The notes under the pieces are model-generated. The model searched no databases. It was not told where the DNA came from and saw only the letters and a program-made list of their open reading frames with translations. Of a stretch of 64,000 bases of DNA, positions 43,787 to 50,940 are shown piece by piece. Source of the stretch: JAAFIP01 sp031367325 (GTDB taxonomy: Bacteria; Pseudomonadota; Gammaproteobacteria; Burkholderiales; Burkholderiaceae_C); the NCBI GenBank assembly GCA_031367325.1, contig JANLPQ010000018.1, forward strand, positions 25,234-89,233, given 5' to 3'. Numbering within the stretch: the stretch's first letter is position 1; each line of letters starts with the position of its first letter. Position numbers and translations under genes: made by a program.

Positions 43787-43836
43787 TTACTATAAATTTA
43801 ATAGCTGCTTGAGCAGGTTCTACGGCCTAAAAGCCC
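43786..43836 (+). repeat. Dispersed repeat copy 9, between the amidase gene and dadA
   Basis: ATTACTATAAATTTAATAGC, TGCTTGAGCAGGTTCTACGG, CCTAAAAGCCC. It is a full-length copy of the sub-type with the TTCTACGGCC tail; its first base is the last base of the amidase stop codon. Confidence 0.9.
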
Positions 43837-43857
43837 TATTTCGATCATAAAATTAAC

Positions 43858-45120
43858 ATGAAAATAGCCGTTATTGGCGCTGGCATTATCGGCGTGACCA
43901 CTGCGTATGAACTGGCCTGCGATGGCCACCAAGTGACCGTGTACGAGCAGCGCAGCGCCGCCGCCGAGGCGGCCAGCTTTGCCAACGCGGGCGTGCTGGC
44001 ACCCGGCTACGTGACACCGTGGGCAGCGCCCGGCATGCCGTGGAAGATAGCCAAACAGCTGCTAGCACCCCATGCGGCAGTGCGCGTAGGCCTGCCGCTG
44101 TCAGTTGCCGACATGGCATGGATGTGGCGGTTTTGGCGTGCTTGCCAGCTAGAAACGTATATTGCCCACCGCGCCGCACTGCAAAAGCTGGCCTTCTACA
44201 GCCTAGAGCGCCTGCAGGCCATCACCGAGGCGCGCCAGCTAGACTACGACCGTGCCGCTGGCTACATGGTGCTGCTGCGCAGCGCCAAAGACCACGCGCT
44301 GGTGCAACCCAGCCTGCAAGTGCTGCGCGACGTGGGCGTGCCGTTTGCCGAAATTGACGAGGCCACAGCCCGCACCATTGAACCCGCGCTGAACCCCGAC
44401 ACGCACTTTCAGGGCGCTGTACACCTGCCCCACGACGGCGTAGGCAACTGCCGCCAGTTTGCGCTGATGCTGAAAGATGTGGCCCGGTCCATGGGCGTAG
44501 ATTTTCAGTTTAATACCACGGTAACCCAAGTAAATCCTGCTCAAGCAGCTACGCTTTTTATAGTAAAGAATAATCAACTGGCAGCTAGGCAACCACCGCA
44601 GCCCGTGCACCACGACGCCATCGTGCTGTGCGCCGGTACCGCCAGCACGCAGCTGTGCCAGCCGCTAGGCATCAAACTACCTATGGCCGCGGTCTACGGC
44701 TACTCGGTCAGCGCCCATGTGCGCGAGCCGCTAGACGCCCCGCGCGGCGCGCTGATGGACGAACATTACAAAGTAGCCATCAGCCGCCTGGGCAACCGCG
44801 TGCGCGTGGCGGGCAGCGCCGAGCTAGGTGGCCGGCCCGACGCCAAAAGCGCCAGCGCCCTGCGCACCCTGTACAAAGTGCTACAAGACTGGTTCCCCGG
44901 CGCAGCGGTGCTAGGCCACGGCGTGCAAGAGTGGAAAGGCGCGCGCCCCATGCTAGCCGACCGCCCGCCCATGGTAGGTGCCAGCGGCATCCCCGGCCTG
45001 TGGCTGAATACTGGGCACGGTTCCAGCGGCTGGGCGCTCAGCTGCGGTAGCGCCAGGCTGCTGGCCGACGCTGTGAAGGGTGAGCGTGGGGCGATTGACG
45101 CCAGCCCCTACACCCCTTAA
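43858..45120 (+). CDS. dadA: D-amino acid dehydrogenase, small subunit type
   Basis: This 420-residue FAD enzyme oxidises D-amino acids to 2-oxo acids and passes electrons to the respiratory chain. MKIAVIGAGIIGVTTAYELA is the dinucleotide-binding start; EAASFANAGVLAPGYVTPWA, GAVHLPHDGVGNCRQFALML and a C-terminal PMVGASGIPGLWLNTGHGSS, GWALSCGSARLLAD block are typical of DadA. Dispersed repeat copy 10 adds TQVNPAQAATLFIV at about residues 222-237, in a loop before the strand that would carry the substrate-domain return. Its 3' end overlaps the convergent HxlR gene by 4 bases. Confidence 0.93.
   Translation: MKIAVIGAGIIGVTTAYELACDGHQVTVYEQRSAAAEAASFANAGVLAPGYVTPWAAPGMPWKIAKQLLAPHAAVRVGLPLSVADMAWMWRFWRACQLETYIAHRAALQKLAFYSLERLQAITEARQLDYDRAAGYMVLLRSAKDHALVQPSLQVLRDVGVPFAEIDEATARTIEPALNPDTHFQGAVHLPHDGVGNCRQFALMLKDVARSMGVDFQFNTTVTQVNPAQAATLFIVKNNQLAARQPPQPVHHDAIVLCAGTASTQLCQPLGIKLPMAAVYGYSVSAHVREPLDAPRGALMDEHYKVAISRLGNRVRVAGSAELGGRPDAKSASALRTLYKVLQDWFPGAAVLGHGVQEWKGARPMLADRPPMVGASGIPGLWLNTGHGSSGWALSCGSARLLADAVKGERGAIDASPYTP
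44521..44567 (-). repeat. Dispersed repeat copy 10, inside dadA
   Basis: Plus strand: GTAACCCAAGTAAATCCTG, CTCAAGCAGCTACGCTTTTT, ATAGTAAA. It is read in sense as TQVNPAQAATLFIV. Confidence 0.9.
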
Positions 45121-45557
45121 TTTATCGCATTGACCCCCGCCGCTTGGTCGAAAGCCAGCCTAGCCTGCTCTACCTGCGGCAGGTAGTCTTGTGTCCACAC
45201 ATGCAGCGCTCTGAAGGGTTCGTCCAGCGTGTGGCCCAGCGGAGTGATGCGGTATTCCACTGCCAGCGGCGACACGGGTATCACGCGGCGGGCCACAATA
45301 CCGTTGCGCTCCAAGCGGCGCAGGCTTTGGGTCAGCGCTTTTTGGGTGATGCCTTCTAAGCTGCGTTTGATCATGTTAAAGCGCAGCGGCCCGCCTTTCA
45401 GGGCAGCAATGATCAACACCGACCATTTATCGGCGATTTGGTCTAGCAACAAGCGGCAGGGGCAGTCTGCCGCGCTGATGACCTGCAGCTGTGCTGGGCT
45501 ATCGCTTACAACACTATCCGCCGCCAAGTGGTACGCTAATTTGTCTGGTTGGGCCAT
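45117..45557 (-). CDS. HxlR-family transcriptional regulator
   Basis: This 146-residue protein has the HxlR winged helix: CPCRLLLDQIADKWSVLIIA, then ALKGGPLRFNMIKRSLEGIT, QKALTQSLRRLERNGIVARR and VEYRITPLGHTLDEPFRALH. HxlR regulators respond to reactive aldehydes, quinones or other electrophiles. It is divergent from an Old Yellow Enzyme homologue across 136 bp, a common pairing (YodB- or QorR-like), so it probably represses that gene. The gene tail overlaps dadA by four bases. Confidence 0.9.
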   Translation of the reverse strand: MAQPDKLAYHLAADSVVSDSPAQLQVISAADCPCRLLLDQIADKWSVLIIAALKGGPLRFNMIKRSLEGITQKALTQSLRRLERNGIVARRVIPVSPLAVEYRITPLGHTLDEPFRALHVWTQDYLPQVEQARLAFDQAAGVNAIN

Positions 45558-45693
45558 GCAGGTATCTTACGGCCTACTTGGTTTCCCTACAGTATCTAAT
45601 GGCATCTAGGTATGAAATGTATACTTAGAAAAACTTGCTTTTAACCCGTTTCAACCCCGTTTCAAAGTCACTTTAACCCGAGTCTTTTTCCCC

Positions 45694-46839
45694 ATGTCAA
45701 ATTCCGCACCACATCCCAAGCTAAATGCTGCTGCTGAAGTGCTATTTCAGCCCTTCAACATCAAATCGCTAGCCTTGAAAAACCGCATCGTCATGGCCCC
45801 CATGACACGTTCGTTCTCGCCCCACGGCGTTCCGGGCGACAACGTAGCGGCCTACTACCAGCGCCGCGCCCAAGCCGATGTGGGCCTCATCATCTCCGAG
45901 GGCACCACCGTCGACCGCCCCGCCGCCACCAGCGACCCTGCTGTGCCCGCCTTTCACGGCGAGGCATCTTTGGCCGGCTGGAAGCGCGTAATCGACGCGG
46001 TGCATGCCGCAGGCGGCAAAATGGCCCCGCAGATTTGGCACGTCGGCGCAGTGGCCAGCCCCGGCACCGATTGGGTGCCGCCCGGCCCGGTAGAAAGCCC
46101 GTCTGGCTTGCTAGCACCCGGCAAGCCGCGTGGCCAAGCCATGAGCCTAGAGGACATTGCCGACACCATTGCAGCCTTCGCGCGCGCCGCGCTAGAGTCC
46201 AAGCGGCTAGGCTTTGACGTAGTAGAAATTCACGGTGCGCACGGCTATTTGATTGACGAGTTTTTCTGGGCTGGCACCAACACCCGCACCGACCGGTTTG
46301 GCGGCGCTACGCTGAAAGAGCGCTCACGCTTTGCTGCAGAGGTGGTCAAGGCCGTACGCCAAGCCGTGGGGCCAGACTACCCGATTATTTTGCGGGTAAG
46401 CCAGTGGAAGCAGCAAGACTACAGCGTCAAGCTGGCCGACACACCTGCGGCCATGACAGACTGGTTGGTGCCGTTGGTGGAGGCGGGCGCAGACCTACTG
46501 CACTGCTCGCAGCGGCGCTTTTGGGAGCCAGAGTTTCCCACCGTCGATGGCGATGAAGGTTTGAACTTTGCAGGCTGGGCCAAAAAGCTTACCGGTGCGG
46601 CCACCATCAGCGTAGGCTCCGTCGGCTTGTCGGGCGATATGACAGGGTCTTTTGCAGGCAAAAGCTCGCAACCGGCCAGCTTGGAACGGCTGTTTCACCG
46701 CATGGAGCGCAATGAGTTTGACCTGATTGCCGTGGGCCGCGCTATCTTGAACGACCCACAATGGGTGACCAAAATTCGCACCGGCGACACACAAGGTTTG
46801 CGTGACTTTAGCGCTGCAGACTTTGGGCAGTTGGTTTAG
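45694..46839 (+). CDS. Old Yellow Enzyme-family ene-reductase
   Basis: This 381-residue FMN protein reduces activated C=C bonds or nitro-compounds with NAD(P)H. FQPFNIKSLALKNRIVMAPM and TRSFS give the N-terminal FMN site; DVVEIHGAHGYLIDEFFWAG holds the His-x-x-His-type ligand pair and TNTRTDRFGGATLKERSRFA the phosphate site; FDLIAVGRAILNDPQWVTKI closes the barrel. It lies divergent from the HxlR gene, consistent with an electrophile-detoxification unit. A strong terminator follows. Confidence 0.92.
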   Translation: MSNSAPHPKLNAAAEVLFQPFNIKSLALKNRIVMAPMTRSFSPHGVPGDNVAAYYQRRAQADVGLIISEGTTVDRPAATSDPAVPAFHGEASLAGWKRVIDAVHAAGGKMAPQIWHVGAVASPGTDWVPPGPVESPSGLLAPGKPRGQAMSLEDIADTIAAFARAALESKRLGFDVVEIHGAHGYLIDEFFWAGTNTRTDRFGGATLKERSRFAAEVVKAVRQAVGPDYPIILRVSQWKQQDYSVKLADTPAAMTDWLVPLVEAGADLLHCSQRRFWEPEFPTVDGDEGLNFAGWAKKLTGAATISVGSVGLSGDMTGSFAGKSSQPASLERLFHRMERNEFDLIAVGRAILNDPQWVTKIRTGDTQGLRDFSAADFGQLV

Positions 46840-46868
46840 CAGTAAAACCCATCTTGGCTTTGCATCAC

Positions 46869-46902
46869 AGCCTGCTGGAATCGCTTCTGGCAGGCTTTTT
46901 TT
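46869..46902 (+). terminator. Intrinsic terminator after the OYE gene
   Basis: Arms 46869-46880 and 46885-46896 (AGCCTGC / GCAGGCT at the outside) form a 12-bp stem with two GU pairs and a TCGC loop, followed by a run of eight Ts. Confidence 0.88.
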
Positions 46903-46912
46903 ATATGTTTTA

Positions 46913-46962
46913 GGCTGATAACCCACTAAATCCTGCTCAAGCAGCTATTATTTTTATAGTAT
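46913..46962 (-). repeat. Dispersed repeat copy 11, intergenic
   Basis: Plus strand: GGCTGATAACCCACTAAATC, CTGCTCAAGCAGCTATTATT, TTTATAGTAT. It lies between the OYE terminator and the 3' end of the convergent sensor gene. Confidence 0.88.
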
Positions 46963-47031
46963 TGATTTAAATAATATGCCACGTGACGCTTGCACAAACG
47001 GGCGCTTTAACGCATGCGCCAAAGTAAGCGC

Positions 47032-49065
47032 CTAGCGCCGCAGCTCACCCGCAATACTGGCCAGTTCGCCAGATTTAGACTTCATCGCCAGCATCAATCG
47101 GTCAGCCTCTTCTTGCAAAGCCTCTGTATTGGGGCCTAGCATTTCGCGCTCTATGCGGTTGATCATGCCGGGCAAGCTGGGCAGCTCGTCGGCCTCTTGC
47201 CCGGCGTGCGGTTTGGTAGTGGGGTTGGTCTGGCCGTCTTGCAGTTGCGACACATCGGCTTGCGCCATAGCACCACCTACCCAAGTAATGCGCTTGCCTT
47301 CTTCTATTTTGCGCAGTGCACGTACAGCGCGGCGTTCTAGATCGGGTAGCAAAATGCCAAATATCGGCATCCACGCCACGGCAATACGGGCGGTTTGTGC
47401 CAAAGGTGCGCCGTGGCTGGCCAGCGAGATCATGCGGGTAAGTATTTTTTGCGACATCCGGTTGGCCAGGATCGCGTCATGCGACATCAGCACCATCACG
47501 GCAAATGCATTAGGTGCCACACGGCCTACCGTATCTACCACCGAAATGCTGGACGATATGGCCGCTGCCATTTGCACCATGCCGCCTTCAAAACCTTCTT
47601 GACCGTAGCGCTCTTTTAGTTTTTCGGGGTCGCTGACCTTGATGTAGAAAAACGCTGCGTACGTTTGCTCAGACTTCATGCGTTGCACATTACGCGCCAG
47701 CACTTGCTCAAACCCTTTGCGGCTGAGCAAGCCGGTCAGCACGTCGCGGCTAGGCGATGACTGGGCACGCGACATCACCGTGCGGCCCTGACGGTACTGG
47801 CGCATCAGTATCTGTAAAAACAACATGGCCGCTATCACCGTCAGCAATGCGGGCAGTGACAGTGTGTTTTCGTTTGGTACGAACCCCATATAACCGCCAA
47901 TGGGAACGAACAAAGACACCGCATACAAGAGCACGGGGGTCGCACAGGCCAAGGCATGCGGTTGGCGACGCAGCATCGCATGGACCAGTATGGCCAGTGC
48001 CAAAGCTATGCTGCAAGCAGCCATTAAAGGCACTAGCAGCAGGTTGTCAGCGCGTGTGGCATTAGCCTTCAGCGCTAGCGCTATGAAAACGCCCACCCCT
48101 GCCCACACCACTGCAATGCGCCACCACCATACTGCCTCGTAGCGCTGGGGCAGCGCCACGGCCGTGACCCAGGGAAACATCACACACCACATAATAGCGG
48201 TCACGTATTTAACTTCGTCGTTAAAGGTCGCACTGTGCGTAAACAAATATACGCCAGCCACGCCAGTGTTGGTGGCTATCATGGCCACCGCCAGTAACGT
48301 CATCACGCTAATGGACAAAAACCCTAGTCTTGCAAAACTAAATGTTGCAGCAAGCCCCACCACGGCCATCAGCAAGTTCAAGCCAATCATCAGGCCAATC
48401 TTTAAGCCGCTGGAGCTGCGTTCCTCGTGGAAAGCACTGGCGCTTTGCAAGATCACGGGAATATCAAAAAGACCTCGGTGCGCTACCTCGGCTACCAAGT
48501 TCAGGTTGCCCAGACGTAGCGGAATATGAAAGGTAGGCTGACGGTCGCTCAATGACCACGATGCCATGGGCAAGGTGTCGCCTGAAGACGCTGTTGTCCA
48601 AGGCTCTTGGTTATAGCGGTAAGACAAGTGCACAGCGTCTAGCCGCGGCATATTGAAGGTCAAGTTCATGCTGGGACCAAAGCTTGTAAAGTTCAGGTTC
48701 AGTCGCGACACTAGGCGCTGGCCTGCCTTTAATGTGGTTCCATCAGCCAACGCCAGGGTCTTAAATTCGGCATCAGGTGTGTTCCACAACTGCTCAGGCT
48801 CGGTGGCTTTTGCATCTGGCAATAAGCCAACACCCACCACGGCGGACTGCCACAGCTTGCTTACCTGCACACTAGCGTGCGCATTGCCTTGCGGCAGCTG
48901 GGCAATCTCTGGCGTGTTCAGCAGCGGCGGCACAGCGCCCGCATGGGTATGCACTATCAGGCTGGTACATGCAATCAGCGCGCAGGCGAGTACCGTCCCT
49001 ACACCCTGCACACGGCGCAAAATACTTACCAACCTGTTTAAAAACCCTGCCTGCATACTCGCCAA
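47032..49065 (-). CDS. 7TMR-DISM-like membrane sensor with degenerate GGDEF domain (paralogue)
   Basis: This 677-residue protein has the same layout as the product of 19612-21321: signal peptide, periplasmic beta-rich domain (about 45-240), seven or eight membrane helices (about 245-430) and a GGDEF-like domain starting RDVLTGLLSRKGFEQVLARN. The active-site signature is replaced by APNAF (517-521). It has an extra C-terminal tail of about 80 residues, rich in Glu and likely helical (NRIEREMLGPNTEALQEEAD). Cyclase activity is not expected. It is convergent with the OYE gene. Confidence 0.75.
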   Translation of the reverse strand: MASMQAGFLNRLVSILRRVQGVGTVLACALIACTSLIVHTHAGAVPPLLNTPEIAQLPQGNAHASVQVSKLWQSAVVGVGLLPDAKATEPEQLWNTPDAEFKTLALADGTTLKAGQRLVSRLNLNFTSFGPSMNLTFNMPRLDAVHLSYRYNQEPWTTASSGDTLPMASWSLSDRQPTFHIPLRLGNLNLVAEVAHRGLFDIPVILQSASAFHEERSSSGLKIGLMIGLNLLMAVVGLAATFSFARLGFLSISVMTLLAVAMIATNTGVAGVYLFTHSATFNDEVKYVTAIMWCVMFPWVTAVALPQRYEAVWWWRIAVVWAGVGVFIALALKANATRADNLLLVPLMAACSIALALAILVHAMLRRQPHALACATPVLLYAVSLFVPIGGYMGFVPNENTLSLPALLTVIAAMLFLQILMRQYRQGRTVMSRAQSSPSRDVLTGLLSRKGFEQVLARNVQRMKSEQTYAAFFYIKVSDPEKLKERYGQEGFEGGMVQMAAAISSSISVVDTVGRVAPNAFAVMVLMSHDAILANRMSQKILTRMISLASHGAPLAQTARIAVAWMPIFGILLPDLERRAVRALRKIEEGKRITWVGGAMAQADVSQLQDGQTNPTTKPHAGQEADELPSLPGMINRIEREMLGPNTEALQEEADRLMLAMKSKSGELASIAGELRR

Positions 49066-49327
49066 TACGGCCCTGTGAATTTCGCCGCACAGCCATATCG
49101 GTCATGGCTTGGTGCGAATTTACTTAATTTACATTTGGATATAACCAATAAGTAAACATTAAATACATTCTATAGTGGTAAACCTTTTGTGACCATAATC
49201 ATTTTGGGTAGTTTTTAATGTGCAAAATTTCACATCATTTACGATTTAGCGTGGTCAAAGAACGCCGTGGATTACATGTAAACGCGTGCATGTTGGCACC
49301 TAAAGCGTTTAAATCATGGTGGAAAGT

Positions 49328-49344
49328 TAGCACGCGGCGTGCTA
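49328..49344. repeat. Perfect palindrome abutting dispersed repeat copy 12
   Basis: TAGCACGC-G-GCGTGCTA, an 8-bp perfect inverted repeat whose right arm touches the left end of the dispersed repeat. Confidence 0.6.
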
Positions 49345-49391
49345 TTGATTGCGTAGCTGCTTGAGCAGGATTTGCTTGGGTTATTGGGCTG
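49341..49391 (+). repeat. Dispersed repeat copy 12, intergenic
   Basis: GCTATTGATTGCGTAGCTGC, TTGAGCAGGATTTGCTTGGG, TTATTGGGCTG. It lies in the gap upstream of earP and belongs to the ACTTGGGTTA sub-type. Confidence 0.88.
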
Positions 49392-49628
49392 TTTTGTTGT
49401 TGAAAAGGCTGTTTGAAGTGATTTTTAGGGTGTTTTTCTGCCAGCGACCACGTCAACGGAGCGCAGCAACGTTCGGTGTGCCTATGACAAACAATAAAGG
49501 GTCGCAGGTCCGTTTGGCATGGGCATAGCGTGCGGTGCTGTGTGACCGCGAGGTGCTAAGACAGTAAAAGCCCAACGAACGAAACACCGCAAGGCACCAA
49601 CCACAAAAACTTCGGCACAATCACCCGC

Positions 49629-50834
49629 ATGCCCACACCTGAACCCAAACAATGGGACATTTTCTGCCAAGTTATCGACAATTTCGGTGATATTGGTGTG
49701 TGTTGGCGGCTGGCTTGCAACTTGGTGCAGCGCGGCCAGCGGGTGCGGCTGTGGGTAGACGACCCCAGTGCGCTGCAGTGGATGGCACCGCATGTACAGG
49801 TAGACGCTGTAGATCCACACCAGCCAGTGCAGGTGCGCAGCTGGACAGCCAACGCCCCGAGCGTAGGCGTCGATGGGCCCGGTGACGTAGTGATAGAGGC
49901 CTTTGGCTGCACCCTTGACCCTGCATGGGTGATGAGCTACCGTACTATTAATTACATAGCTGCCCGAGCAGGTAATACGGCTTCAAACCATGATTTGCCA
50001 CTTAAAAATACGTCTTTAACCGCCCATTTTTCAACCTGGATCAACCTCGAATACCTGAGCGCCGAGGCCTTTGTAGAACGTAACCACGGCCTGCCATCGT
50101 TAGTGATGGCGGGGCCTGCAAAGGGTTTGACTAAATGGTTTTTCTACCCCGGCTTTACAGCGGGCACCGGCGGCTTGCTGCGCGAGGCAGACATGGCTTT
50201 GCCGGGTGTTTTACCCACTGAAACGAACGGCGCGCAACGCGTTAGCCTGTTTTGCTACGAAAGCCCAGCGCTGCCCCAACTACTGCAACACCTGGCCCAA
50301 GGGCCGCACAGCACGCAATTGCAGGTAACCCATGGGCGCGCCAGTGCAGCCGTACACACTGCCTTGCAAACACTCAAAGCACCCGTTTATAACAGTCAAT
50401 TTATCAATGAAATACCCCTGCAGAGCCCATTAAACCTGCTCAACCAGCTATTAAATTTAGAGCATTTAGACATTAACTTCATAGCCCCCATGCCTCAGGC
50501 CAGCTACGACGTGCTGCTGCGCAGTTGCCACCTTAATGTGGTGCGCGGCGAGGACAGCTTGGTACGCGCCCTGTGGGCGGGCCAAGCCTTTGTGTGGCAT
50601 ATTTACCCGCAGGACGATGGCGCCCATGCCATCAAATTAGATGCTTTTTTAGACTGGCTGCAGGCCCCAGCCGATCTGCGCCTGTTTCACTATGTGTGGA
50701 ACGGCCTGAGCCAGCAGCCCCTGCCAATCATTGCGCCCACAAAGTGGGCCCAGATAACCCAGCAAGCCCGCGCGCGGCTGCTCAGATTCGACGATCTAGC
50801 TGGCCAGTTAATTGTCTGGTGCACGTCACACTGA
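49629..50834 (+). CDS. earP: EF-P arginine rhamnosyltransferase
   Basis: This 401-residue inverting GT-B enzyme uses dTDP-rhamnose to modify Arg32 of EF-P, which activates EF-P for polyproline rescue. WDIFCQVIDNFGDIGVCWRL (9-28) holds the conserved Asp of the family; STWINLEYLSAEAFVE (135-150), KWFFYPGFTAGTGGLL and the C-terminal HLNVVRGEDSLVRALWAGQA, FVWHIYPQDDGAH are diagnostic. Two dispersed repeat copies lie inside: at 106-120 (TINYIAARAGNTASN) and at 267-278 (LNLLNQLLNL). efp is 2.9 kb downstream, separated by a large secreted protein gene. Confidence 0.95.
   Translation: MPTPEPKQWDIFCQVIDNFGDIGVCWRLACNLVQRGQRVRLWVDDPSALQWMAPHVQVDAVDPHQPVQVRSWTANAPSVGVDGPGDVVIEAFGCTLDPAWVMSYRTINYIAARAGNTASNHDLPLKNTSLTAHFSTWINLEYLSAEAFVERNHGLPSLVMAGPAKGLTKWFFYPGFTAGTGGLLREADMALPGVLPTETNGAQRVSLFCYESPALPQLLQHLAQGPHSTQLQVTHGRASAAVHTALQTLKAPVYNSQFINEIPLQSPLNLLNQLLNLEHLDINFIAPMPQASYDVLLRSCHLNVVRGEDSLVRALWAGQAFVWHIYPQDDGAHAIKLDAFLDWLQAPADLRLFHYVWNGLSQQPLPIIAPTKWAQITQQARARLLRFDDLAGQLIVWCTSH
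49944..49989 (+). repeat. Dispersed repeat copy 13, inside earP (first)
   Basis: ACTATTAATTACATAGCTGC, CCGAGCAGGTAATACGGCTT, CAAACC. The consensus TTGAGC is CCGAGC here, which removes the in-frame TGA. It is read in sense as INYIAARAGNT. Confidence 0.7.
50427..50461 (-). repeat. Dispersed repeat copy 14, inside earP (second)
   Basis: Plus strand: CCCATTAAACCTGCTCAACC then AGCTATTAAATTTAG. It is read in a different frame, LNLLNQLLNL, as in rmuC. Confidence 0.65.
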
Positions 50835-50901
50835 TGATCAGCAGTTCACGTCAAGACCCGCTACATGCTAACGATTAGTATTTAAATATTACAAAAATCA
50901 A

Positions 50902-50907
50902 TATAAT
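50902..50907 (+). promoter_or_regulatory. Candidate -10 box for the DUF11 gene
   Basis: TATAAT, 33 bases upstream of the ATG at 50941, in an AT-rich gap. No good -35 is seen, so the start point is tentative. Confidence 0.4.
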
Positions 50908-50940
50908 AGGAGCTTACAAAAAAGTAACAAAACTATCACT

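Larger units (their letters stand above)
49066..49628. other. Gene-free stretch, 563 bp, divergent promoter region
   Basis: It lies between the 47032-49065 sensor (minus) and earP (plus). The first 200 bases are AT-rich, as expected for promoters of both genes. It then holds a perfect hairpin (49328-49344) and dispersed repeat copy 12. A 73-codon minus-strand frame at 49235-49456 includes the repeat peptide (ITQANPAQAATQSI) but has no ribosome site; I doubt it is a gene. Confidence 0.55.

Noticed and set aside
49235..49456. 73-codon minus-strand frame containing ITQANPAQAATQSI
   Set aside because: It contains the repeat peptide but no ribosome site or other conserved part; the repeat alone explains the open frame.
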